A stretch of 64,000 nt of DNA from Steinernema hermaphroditum (lineage: Eukaryota; Nematoda; Chromadorea; Rhabditida; Steinernematidae): NCBI GenBank assembly GCA_030435675.1, contig CM059625.1:2976001-3040000 (forward strand). The letters are read 5' to 3'. Positions 24,601 to 35,994 of the stretch are shown piece after piece (position 1 is the stretch's first letter; each line of letters opens with the position of its first letter). A model generated the notes under the pieces. It was not told the origin of the DNA and searched no databases. It worked only from the letters and a program-made list of their open reading frames with translations. The position numbers and the translations under genes were made by a program.

Positions 24601-27540
24601 TCAGCGCCCCGGCCGGAGCTGTCTTGTACGGTATCGAGTCGACACACAAGTATTTTGACGTGAAAAACTACTGGAGAGCCTTCTTCGCCACCACTTGCTC
24701 TGCCATCATTTTCCGCTTTGCGAATGCGGCTATTATCCCTCAACACATTGGTATGCGTCTGCCACAAGAATAGCAATATCATGCAAGTTTCAGCCGGTAC
24801 AATCACTGCCTACTACCAAACAAATTTCCCGAATGAAGTCTTTCTCGTCGAGGAGATTCCAGTGTTCATGCTCATTGGGTACTTATGCAACTACTATCGT
24901 AAATAACATAACAGCTTTTAGTGCTCTATCCGGCATTTTCGGCGCATTCTTCGTGTTTCTCCACCGACGCATCGCCTACTTCCGTCAGCGGAATCGCTTT
25001 TACAGGGTGATCTTCGGATCGAAGTGAGTCAACAGAAATCCGATCGTTCTACCATGAAACATCATTTTTCAGTCCTCTTCTCTTCACTTTCTTCATGGCC
25101 GTTGTTGTCGGTCTGGTCACCTATCCGGCTGGATTGGGCAGTTACATTGCTGGAAAGGTACATTTGGAAATCCGGCGGCTTTTGCAGAAATCCATTTAGT
25201 TGACGTTCCGTGAGAGTTTGGCCGACTTCATCGCTAATTGCACGCTGGCCGCAGGAAATCACTCTGATATGGCCTGCTCCCATGATATCAAAATGCGGTG
25301 GATAGGAGGATCAGGTGAAGAGGGAAACATGCTCTACACCATGTTCGGATATCTCACTGTTACGGTAGGTGGAATGAAAATAAGCCTCAGATAGTTCTGA
25401 ACTTTGGAACCATTAGAGCACTGACGTGAAAACACAAAAATAGACATCTGAGTTATTCCGGAAAGTCGTCATATAGTGCGCTTGATTGACTTGAACATGA
25501 AAACACTTGAGACTTTATATAAAAATAGACGTCATCGATCGTACATCATCACAGTTGTGGTTCTTTGAAAGAGTCAACGGAGAGCCGAAACCAGCCGAAA
25601 AGTGTACTTGATGATTTGTGTAGTACACTGCCAAAAATGTCTTTTTCCTTCCAGAGTCTCACGAGACCAATACTGGGTATTCGTTTTTAGTTGTTCATCT
25701 ATTTTTTTAAACAAGGGCATGACCCAGTACCACCTGAAGCAATGGAAATTCTGCGTTTTCAGTACCTGCTCGTTGCTGTTTGCGTATCGCTCGCCATTCC
25801 TGCCGGTATCTTCGTCCCCAGCTTCGTAATTGGAGCATGTGGTGGTCGCCTTGTCGGCGAACTGATGGCCCTCGCCTTCCCAGAAGGACTTCGCGGTCTT
25901 GACGGTCCGCAAATCTATCCTGGACTCTACGCAGTCGTCGGAGCCGCTGCCTACACCGGCGCAGTTACGCACTCTCTGTCCATTGCCGTCATTGTGTGCG
26001 AAACTACCGGTCAGCTGAGTCCTCTTCTTCCTGTTTTGGTTGGTAAAAAGCCGGACTGTAATTTGATTGAAAATACTATTCAGATTGCCCTTATGGTTGG
26101 CAATGCCATCGCCAGCTTCCTTCAACCCTCCATCTACGAAAGTATCATCAAGATAAAGAATTACCCTCACTTGGCCGAACTTCCACCATCTCGTATTTCG
26201 GTTCATACCCTGAAAGTTGAAGAGATCATGGTTCATGACGTAGTCTGTCTCACGAGAACTACCACCTACAAGGAGCTGAGGGATATTCTGATCGCAACAC
26301 CCCATCTTCGTTGCTACCCTCTTGTCACTGATATGAGTAAGTCGTGTCGCTGTTGAGTGAAAAATGATCATATGCTTTCCAGAGGAAAAGATTCTTCTCG
26401 GTTCTGTTGCCCGCAAATACCTCAACTACCTTCTGACAACTCACTTGGGCCCCGATCCATCGCTCATGACCCAGCGTCGTCGCACTCGCACCGCTTCCGA
26501 AATTCTGGGCACTTTCCGACGCAACTCCACTGTCAACATGAACAACGTATTCCTAACGGACCGAAACATCTCCGGCAGCCATCTTCTCGCGCATAGCCCC
26601 CTTCATGACGTCAGACGTGAAAGTGGGTGACGCATCGTTGTGCATGATTTATGAGTTGCCGCTTTAGCTAGCCCTCTTGCGCCTCTGCTCCGCCGCCAGA
26701 CTGATACGGAAGTCGTGGTAAGTGGCAGAATTCAATTTTGAGCACAAAAACAACTAAGTTATGTATCAAAATTGTCGATCAACTGTCAGCGCAGTTTTAT
26801 ACGTTTGCTGAGAGCAAAGACCATTTGGGCTTTTTCCTCTTATAGGGGAGTTCCTTTGGTCAACTGAAACCTTTATTCTGAGCTTTGATTCCATTTGCAA
26901 ATTGAATTTTCACTTTGATGTTTGTTTTTTTTGGAAGAAACATCACCGTGATGCTTAGTGTTTAAACTATGACTGAGGGAATAGACGTTAAGTGTTTGCT
27001 TTTTGATGCATAGAGAACCTCATTAATTCCGTTCACCTTCAGCATCACTCACTGCTCGACCGAGCCACGCAACTTCTGAAACCTATCGACCTCGATGAGG
27101 TGGCCATCGACTCCACTCCATTCCAACTTGTTCTCGGCACGTCTCTCTACAAAGTACACACTCTCTTCTCGCTTCTTGGCCTCAACCACGCCTACGTTAC
27201 CTATCGTGGTCAGCTCATGGGAGTGATCTCCTTGAAAGAGGTACGGTTTTTGAATGTGAACTATCCGTTACATTCATGCTTGCAGCTGCGCGAAACTCTC
27301 GAGAACGTTTACACCCGCGGAGCTCTGCCTACCACAGCGGCCGAACGCAAAGCCACCGTCTGTATTCCCAGCAACGAAGAGCAGATCGATGAGACCGAGA
27401 AGAACAACGAAGATCCGATTTCGATCATTGATGCCGAGAGCACCGAAGAGAACAGCGAGGAGTCGGACATGCTCACAATCAACGTTCACAAACGGCCCAA
27501 CGAAAAGGAAGACGACGACCGCTCTTCGCTCCTGCACTAA
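21672..27540 (+). CDS. CLC chloride channel 2 (CLH-type)
   Basis: Second CLC channel, 848 residues from 15 exons: 21672-21718, 23226-23335, 23382-23501, 24146-24277, 24322-24750, 24794-24878, 24922-25023, 25073-25157, 25200-25364, 25763-26038, 26084-26336, 26383-26622, 26668-26717, 27043-27240, 27286-27540. The first exon (MTADAENGKLSLNGNG) is separated by a 1.5 kb intron and was chosen because its phase fits the next exon; another promoter or start may exist. It has GSGIPE (about 137), GSGLPVGKEGPFVH with the gating Glu (about 181), GIFVPS, and two CBS regions, the last followed by an acidic, Ser-rich tail. Exon sizes of 120, 132, 102, 85, 253 and 198 nt are identical to CLC gene 1, proving common descent. 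The single 429 nt exon here equals three exons there. Confidence 0.93.
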
Positions 27541-28546
27541 ACTCACCGAACTCGACTCAACTCCTTCGAATAATCCTCGTTCAAGCAACGTCGCTTCCAC
27601 TTTCGCTCTGTCCGATTTTGGCAATAGACCTTACCTCATCCTTGAGCTTCCAGTCAAACATCATCTCTCCACTTCCTTTTTCTGACATCAAGCGAACTGT
27701 TGAATCGACATTGCTCATTGATTACGGGTACATTCAGCATATTCGGTGATATTATTTTGTTTCGAGTCTTTTGTTCGACTGTCGTTGAGTCGAAAACGTG
27801 CCAACTCTTCTTCCTATTCTTTCTTCTTCACAGTCCCTAGATGTATCATTGCATATCTCGAAAACGACCCCTAATATAGAATTGTAGTGCTCTTCCATAT
27901 TACCGGTACACCGAGCCCGGACAGTCCCCGCTCGGAAATACGTGTTTCTATTAATTCCGTGAATTAAGTAATACTTCAACATATCGAGCAGTGTTTGAAC
28001 AGAAAGCGAGGGTGGGGGTGTTGCAGGCTAAGGGTTTTGGACTGCTTTTGGAGCTGGACTGCTTTGTGTAACCATCAATCTGACCAATCATAGTTCTTGT
28101 AGAAGGAGCAACTGAGCACAAAGACTGGAAAGTCGAAGTGACGAAGCCTCTGAATGATATCAAGAGGACAGTCAGAACATCAAGAGAGATGTCCATATTC
28201 AAGTTCATCATAAGTAAACCAGCGTTCGTAAAGCATTACGGCCTTGCATTTGCTAGGCTACCGAACAGTCACTTTATGATTCTGACCAGAAACTTAGTGT
28301 GCTCACAGGTTTTATTGATCGCTTTGACCTTTGATGCTTAGCCATTCAGCAAAAGGCGTGCATGATAACAGACGATCCATTGGTGTTTCGAGATGGTAAA
28401 CGCGCGAAAAATCGCTGAAGAGTTGCACTTTGTCTCGCACCTTTTGCATTGCTCTCATGTGTCGCATATCAATATGTAGAGAAAGCGTATCGCATTTCAC
28501 ATACTCCTTCTGTTGTACGCCGATAACAGTTCGCATTTCAGATCCG
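27541..28546. other. 3' flank of CLC gene 2, nothing else seen
   Basis: AT-rich, with no coherent reading frame. It probably holds the 3' UTR of the chloride channel and the short promoter of the RRM gene. Confidence 0.5.
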
Positions 28547-29382
28547 ATGTTTCAGCTCTCAAGCTACCCCTTAAGACCGCATGCCGGCTCTCGACCTAAT
28601 AATGGCGCCCCCAGGGGCGCCGCCGAGAACAGACAGTCACGTGAACAGCCGGCTCTCAACGAGGAGTCCCGATGGCCGCCCATAACCTACACCGATTCAG
28701 ATGATATTGACCAAGAGCCGTCCGTTTTCGATGTAATATGCGGTGGCGGTACCGTGAATTTTGTTTGCCATGGTCCATTACCAAGAACACCCCTGAGTGT
28801 ACAACGTACTGTTCGCCGTGGACAACACAAAGAGTCCTTAACTCCTCGACACGAAAGAAAAATCTTTGTCGGAAATATTTCCCCCTCCACAACAGAAAGT
28901 AACTACATCTATAACAGCACAGAACATAACGATCCCTTTCAGATGATCTTCATCGGCATTTCAGCCGCTATGGCACCGTTCAGAACGTCACTCTGCCTCG
29001 TGATCGAGATGCGAGAGAACATCGAGGTTACGGCTATGTTCTCTTTACCGAAAAGGACTGCATGCAAAACGTTCTGAATCCGGACCATTGGCACATTATT
29101 AACGATCAAGAAGTCGATGTGCAACCACTGATCGGCAACGAGTTTCACGATGAACGGCAGCGAAAAGCTGCAGAAAACGCTGAGATGGTGAAAATGTTTC
29201 AAGCGATGAAAGCGACAGATGAGGAGGAGAGCTTCCAGAGGATGGCGCCCTGGCCTAAGCCAAAGACGTCGTTCAGGAGCAGGAGGATGGCTCAAATCGA
29301 GCCCGATATTGATCACCCTGCTGGCGAAGATGAGAACGAAGTTCTGGCAGCCTTTGTGGAATTCCAAAGGAACTACGAGTAG
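28547..29382 (+). CDS. Single-RRM RNA-binding protein
   Basis: Two exons (28547-28898, 28943-29382) give 263 residues. One RNA recognition motif spans about residues 104-180, with RNP2 KIFVGNIS and RNP1 RGYGYVLF, the aromatic residues needed for RNA stacking all present. The N-terminal 100 residues are Pro/Arg/Ser-rich and disordered. The C-terminal tail is charged and ends AAFVEFQRNYE. The intron, 44 bp, falls inside the RRM between beta1 and alpha1. The start lies six bases after a CATTTCAG acceptor, suggesting trans-splicing. The RRM resembles the DAZ/musashi group in layout, but I cannot assign an orthologue. Confidence 0.85.
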
Positions 29383-29574
29383 TAAGAATGCTCATGTTTG
29401 TATGAAAACAGCTATATGCTGTTTTATCGAACCACTAACTTTCTGACACTGTCTGCTTATGAATGTACCGTATTGTGCAATACTTCAATACCCTGATGTA
29501 ATGTTCTGTCTTTATATCATCTAATCTGTACATTCCTGAGATCATCATATACAAGTATCACTTCCCTTCCCCCT

Positions 29575-32500
29575 TTACACAGTTAATTGATCATACTGCG
29601 GCGGTGCAATGTAATTTCCAAATCCCTCGCACACCTTCAGAAGTGGAAGGTCGCGGTCAATGCGGAAACTTCGTCGTTTTTCACTTTCGCTGGATAAATC
29701 CAAATAGTAATGATCGACGAGTGAATCCAGTATCTTCTCGAGCCTCGATCGTATTTCGACAAATGTCGGTCGTTTCGCCGGTGATTCCCAGCAGTTCCTC
29801 ATCAGATCCCATCTGAAAATATAGCACTGCTTTCCGCGCATATAAAGGGAGATGCTCTCACATGTCGTTCGGGGCGAAGACAGGCCTTTGAAGATGGTTG
29901 CCAGATTGGATGTGGGAGGCGAGCAGCTGAATGCCAACATTTCCATACGGAGTCTTTCCCATTGTGAACATCTCAAACAGGAGTACTCCGTATGACCACA
30001 CGTCCGACCGCTCATTAAATGCTCCATCGGATAGCGCTTCTGGTGCGGTCCACCGGACAGGAATCCTCGAGCGCCTTCGGAGGATCTTCGAAGCCTCAAC
30101 GCTCTTCTTGCGGCAGAGGCCGAAGTCGGAGATCATCACCTGGCGTCCGCGTCGAACGAGGACGTTACGGGCAGCCAAGTCGCGATGTATGAATCCACTA
30201 AATGAACGGTAAGAAACTTAGGGTCTCGGCAGTTCCTACCGGTCGTGGAGAAACGCCATCCCATCGGAAATTTGCCACGAAAATGCGATCAGATCCCGAA
30301 TGCACACTTGTCCGTCTTCGTGCGCGAAGCAGTCTGATGAATCCTTCAGAAAGTGCAATGATGAATCGTGAAATGAACTACTTGTCTTACGGTATTCAAC
30401 AGGAGCTTCCTCTTGCCGAGAAACGTGGCAAGGTCGCCAAATTCAGCGAATCGCATTGCGAAGCACAGTGGCGACGAATCGGTTATGCAGCCGAGCATGT
30501 TGCATAGGTTGGGGTGATAGCCGATGTCCTTCAGCGTTTCGATCTCCTCGAGGAAACGTTCGCGGTGAGAGTTCTCCAAATGTTCCGGGAGCCGCTTAAC
30601 AGCCACTTCGTTGTTCTCGAACTGTTGCGCGAAAAGGGCGTTTCGATGAATGTCCTCAATGGGCGCTTTTCCAAGAAGACGACCGCGATAGACCACACCG
30701 AATGCACCATGGCCGATGACATCGTCGTGAAAGACGACCAACTGCGATCGGGGCATCTCCCAGAAATCTCTCTTGAGCTCCTCAAACATCGGCTCAACAC
30801 AAAGGATCGACTCCGTGTCGGTAAACCTGAACAGAGGCTATTATTTGAAGTGCACCATGTCTTGATTACGTACGCTCGACTCGTTCTTCGAAACCAGTTC
30901 TTTGGATTCTCTGGAATCTGCAGAAGCTTGTTTCGTCTAGAGATCACCTTATTTCTCCACATCCAGTAGACGATTCCTCCCAGAAGGGCGACAATCAATA
31001 TGCTCCCTACGATGATGACGACTTTGATGGGCAGGGATAGGGCTAAACGAGAAAGTTAGGGAAGAAATATTCCGTAATGCGCACCATGTGATGTGGTATG
31101 CTGTAGAATCTCCTTAAAGCAACAGCCCAGCACATCGGAGTTCCATTCAGACATGTTGCGGATGGCTATAACATCGGATGCAGGAATAGAGCTTTCGCGT
31201 TTGACCACATCGATGGGTGCTTCGTTTCCGAGAAGAACCATGCGGAAGCGAACTTGAGCAAGTCTCCGGCGAAAGGAGGCTTCGTCATACTTCTTCAGTA
31301 GTTTTGTCGGAATAAAATCGGAGATGACGAACAATGAAGGAACATGCCACGCGTCCTTCTGGATATCAGGATTTAAGAGACCGAGAGCCTCTTCAATGTC
31401 TTCCATCTCCGTACCGCGCTTTAGCGACGACCCTGGTAATCCAATCGCTTCCAGACTCTGGTTAACACAGTCAACACTGAAAGCATTCTCAATTGACGAC
31501 TACACATGATGAGACAGTACCTCTGGCACCAGGAAGAATTCTGAGTGTTGCCGTTGACGATGATTCGAAACTGGTGGAGTTCTTGCACGCAGAATCGGAT
31601 CTCTTCGAGAAGACGAACGCGCAGGCGCTCGAGGTAGAATGTGGATATGAAGTCGCGGAGCAAAAGCAGAATCACAGTATCATTGTCACGAGGATCTAAA
31701 AGAAAATTTTGACCGACTTGAAGTAGTCGTCCACTCACTCTGGCTCATTTCTGTTGCAATCGTCGAGATCGAGTGGTTCGTCTCAGGGGTGGTCGTTGGT
31801 GTAACACTTCTGGTTACGGTATATGACGTGACGTAAGGCAGCGTGTTCAAACTCTCCTCGTAGTTGAAGACGATTTGAGAACCATTCGAGAGAGCTTCGA
31901 ACGATTCAAAAGCAAAAGTGCGGTTTGTAATGCCAGAGTAGTGCTTGAAGACGACTTCAGGGGTTAGCTTGCTTCCAGGGTGCATTACGGTAGCGATAGT
32001 GATCAGAACATCTTGGGACGTAATGGCCTTTTGGAAGAAAAACTCGTTCTTGGAGAGCTCTCTCGAGATGAAGTCAGTCAGAATGACGACGATCGCCTGA
32101 ACAGTAAAAGCTAGGGCCGCTCTTTTGTTCCAAGCTTTACTTTTCGGTCGCTTCTCTCGGGCTTAAGAGCCTGGAAACGCATGTAGTTCATAACGTCAGG
32201 AGCGAAATCGATGTCATTTTCCTTGTAAGCGCCACTTTTGACGGCAACCGTTTGAAAAGGCGTTTCTCGGATACTGCGGACGCATTTGCCGACATTTTCC
32301 CAAGTACATGTGGCGACAACGGAGAACCGCGGCCCAGAGACAATGACGTTGCCCAGGTTAGAGCCAAAATGCACATCCGAGTCGTTCAGTACCCGGGCGA
32401 AGATGTCACGGATCTGATCGAACTCGCGTTCCGGATCAGAGAAGTTAAAGGCCATGAAGACGCGCAGATCCGCGGCCATCTCCTCGACGTCTAATGGTTC

Positions 32501-33642
32501 AAGTGGCGTCTCTGAAGAACAAAAAGACGTGCTTTAGTGTATTGAGAAACCAACCTTGAGTGGTCGTGAGTTCACATGGGTTTCTCAGAACGTATAGAGA
32601 GTTTGCGAAGGAGTGGCTTCGATGGCAGACGCCTTTCACGAGCTTCCCGGAATTGAAGAACTGATCGAAATCCACGACCTCTATGGGATTAAGCACCCCA
32701 AAGTACTTTTCTATGTCCTCTATCTGGAGATGCGGTGGCGTGGAGATGATAAGCGGGAAGAGCCGATGCCTTGGGCTTTTCGTGAGGTTGGCTACCAGAG
32801 CTTCATTCTCCAGGAAACGTGTCACAACGTAGTCGGAAATGAGGTACACATGATGTAGTCCCGCGCGACCCGGACTGCCTCTACGGTACTTGATGGCGGT
32901 GATGACAGAATCGTACAGGCGATGGTGGTCGTTCGTGTCGACTTGGTCTGAGAAGGAGCGCGATAACAAAGGCCCCCGGATGTTAATCCTCTTACTCTCA
33001 GGGACGAAATCAAGCAACGCATCTTCCGGTGTCAGGCCCATCACCCGTTCGGTGCACATTGCATACGAGCAACATGTGAGCTCGATACGGGCGCCAACCA
33101 CGACGCGGAGGTGAAAAGAAGAATCCTGATTGAAGCAGTCCTCAATCTGGCTGAGTAGGAGGAACTTGGCCTTTAGAAAGTTGGCAGCTGAGGTTTGTCG
33201 CGACAGGAAGAAGAGGTACGTGGCGCGGAACAGAGAACATTCCTCTGCAAATGTTAATGGCAACGTCATGTGAGCGATAAGGAACAAAGGCAAAGCCGCT
33301 TGCGCTTTTTGCGGATCCCAAACACTGAAGGATTAAGGAACTTCTCTTTTGAACGGGTGATGGGAGAATGGGTCTGTTCGTTTGGTGATAAATTTTTAAA
33401 TTGTGACATAGTGCATTGGAATTTAATCCTTCCTTTCGTCCCTCTGATACGGAAGCGTTGAGTAAAAATTGACCATTGGGACCATTAGGAGCATAAGGAA
33501 GAGATTTTTGAGGACATGAGCAGGACATGTAGCCGCTCCTTAAGTGGAGCACCCTTGTCAAATATTCCGGATTAATACAATGTGTTGACATGGTCAAACA
33601 AATCATTAAGGACACAAAAAGATAAAGAACCAACCTATGCAT
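29575..33642 (-). CDS. Receptor tyrosine kinase with VWA-like ectodomain
   Basis: A single-pass receptor tyrosine kinase of about 1145 residues in 11 exons: 33474-33642, 32555-33244, 32141-32511, 31739-32096, 31521-31695, 31085-31476, 30874-31042, 30391-30826, 30240-30343, 29862-30197, 29575-29812. A signal peptide (HRLVLYLFVSLMICL) is followed by three consecutive VWA-like units, seen from repeated core strands VYLISDYV, IVVILTDFI and LFVISDFI. None keeps a clear DxSxS metal site. A Thr-rich linker precedes the third. The membrane helix is about 723-747. The kinase is complete: GHGAFG, EVAVKRL, HRDLAARN, ISDFGLCR, PVRWTAPEAL, and the CW...RP motif near the end. The donor of the first exon is the least certain point. 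Its 5' end faces the short kinase gene at 35995. Confidence 0.87.
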
Positions 33643-35994
33643 GGACGAGGGCGGCGGATCTTGTGCTCGATGTCGGGAGACGCCGCGCAGATGATCGCTT
33701 CGAGAAGGAACAGTGCGAGCAAGGTCTTTCCGGGGGCGCCGATCATAACCATACTGGCATCGCTTCGAGGGAGGCGCCGCTGACAAAGGACCTTTTCGCG
33801 CCGAGTGTCTTATCAGTCCTTTGACGGTGTCGCCGCCTTCGGGTTTCCTCCGATTGTTTGTCCTCGGATTTGTGATACACCTCGAGAGACGAAGATGTGC
33901 GCGAGGTGTCAAGGAAGCTAAGTGCACTTCTGGCTCCGGAAGGCGACTTTTGGGGACGATGGCTCCATGCCACGCCTATGACCTTCCGACCAATGGGTTC
34001 CGATCGTAAAATGTTTATTACCGAAATACACTACGAGTCACTCCGTCTGATAAACGACTTCAAACGGAAAACCGTCAAAAACGGTTCATAGTGGCATTTG
34101 AAATTTTAAAGGCGGTCGGTGAGGTCTGTTTTGAAAGGGTCATCATTGATCGCGACCATTTCGACTCTTCATTAATTCCTCAAACGATAACGTGACCAGA
34201 ACATGCAGTGATCGCTGTTCACAAACAAACATTTTGTCGCCTCATTGTCATGTGTAAACTCAGGCCAACACGATTAGCGACGAGAGTTAAAGTACCGGCA
34301 ACAAGGAAGCACTGAAAATACAAATAAACACGATTCGCATAATTTACTTCCACATAAATATGAACTCTGCAGAACTTTTCCAATGTTCGACATAGGTGTC
34401 ATTTACTGACTATTCCCAATCGTTGAGTCATCAATGTGTAAGCTGAATACTAGTCTCTGATCGCTTCGGTGCTTCAAATAACTTCTTGATCTATTCCTCG
34501 CGAATGGGAGTCATACGATCAGATAGGTTAGGAATTTTCACATGATTAACTGGGAAACTCTCCAGGCTAGAAAGGCTCAAAATTGATTGATAATCATTGA
34601 CAACCGGACTCATTCATTATACTCTGAGCACGTCGTGCCTAAACTAAATCGACTCTATACAGGCTATACCAGATAATCTGCAGAGAAAGTATGTTTCTCT
34701 TGTTTAAGTGCTTGCCCAGATGTAGGTGAACATTTTTTACTGTGCTGTTGTATGTGGAAGTCGTTATGCTGGGCATCTTTCAAAAATGCTTGAATCGCTT
34801 TCCTCTTACAAACGTCGAATAAGGGTACCGGACATACAAAAAAAAAACAGTACAGAGCAGTGCAGGTTTTTGGCGTTAGTGATTTTTTAGAGTTTCAGAC
34901 CCTTTCAGTGTAGTGTACTGATTATAACAACTGTTACATTCGTTTTGCTGTTCATACTCGTCTGAAGTCGATGGTGTGACACCTCAGATTCACAGGTTTC
35001 CGAAAGATTAACGACAGAATCTCTGCGCTGGATATGAGGTTTGGAAGGAAGCAGCTACAGATCAAATGGTTAAGTAAATACCCAATCTACGGTATCAACT
35101 GGAACGGTTCAAACAGAGAGCTCAGAGGGATCGCATAAGAACTCAGATCTTTGAACGCATGTTCGATTTTGTAATCCTTGTGTTTCGGTATTTACGATTG
35201 TTTTCGACTGTTACAATTTCATCCTATGTGGCACTTTTGATGGCTCGTGACATGAACTAATGTTATTAGAGGTTCGGTTGATTCTGTAACAGTTGTTAAT
35301 CGCAAACTCAGAGAAACAATAGCTATGGGAGGCCGGTGCGACGGAAAGAGGTTTTCCGGGAAAGCTGGAGAAAACCGCGTGGCACGTTTGGTCCTGATTC
35401 TGGTAAAAACAGAATCATACGCCGTTCGCTTTGAGCAGCACTTTCGGATTCTATCACACACAAACCATTGGTGCCCGCCAATCGCCAATCTATTCTACGA
35501 CCAGTATGTAAAAAGGTACCATGAAGTGATTTACAAAAAGTCATTTATGGTAACAGTGGTTCCAACAGTTTTCCGCCAGCAATATTACTAAATGACAGTT
35601 TCCTCGCTCCAAATGTTGACAATGACACATCCGACTCATCCCTACAGTCGTATGTGGAGCAGCGAAAAAACAGGACGTGTTGATCCTATCACTCATCCGC
35701 GGAGCTGACCGGCCGTCCTGCGTAAAAACCGCCGCCGCCCCTGAGCTCGCGCAATTCTTCGCCTCTCCGCCGGCAATACACCTCAATCTAAAAAGCAAAT
35801 AGCGCGATCGGCGGCAAACACCCTTCCGACCTCGCGCCCCAACTTTTCCCCCGATTTTTTGTAGTCGCCTCTTCTCGAGTACTCCTGTTCCACGAGCAGA
35901 GCAAGCGTCTCCACTTCGAACCCTCGACCTTGTCGCCAAGCGTCTGTTTGTTCTTATATCGACTTGCAATTCGCAATCGACACTATTTAGAACT
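33643..35994. other. Divergent intergenic region between two kinases
   Basis: Separates two divergently transcribed receptor kinase genes, so it should hold both promoters. No gene is seen. A 12 bp perfect inverted repeat, AACAACTGTTAC/GTAACAGTTGTT, lies about 360 bp apart (about 34927 and 35288) and may be the ends of a short non-autonomous element. Confidence 0.5.

Noticed and set aside
26039..26083. Reading through as coding (15 in-frame codons) in chloride channel 2
   Set aside because: The paralogue has an intron at the same position, and GTTGGT...TTCAG borders fit; treated as a 45 bp intron, though retention is possible.
25574..26425. 283-residue open frame on the minus strand
   Set aside because: Antisense to chloride channel exons whose sense frame is conserved with the paralogue at 8968-9722.
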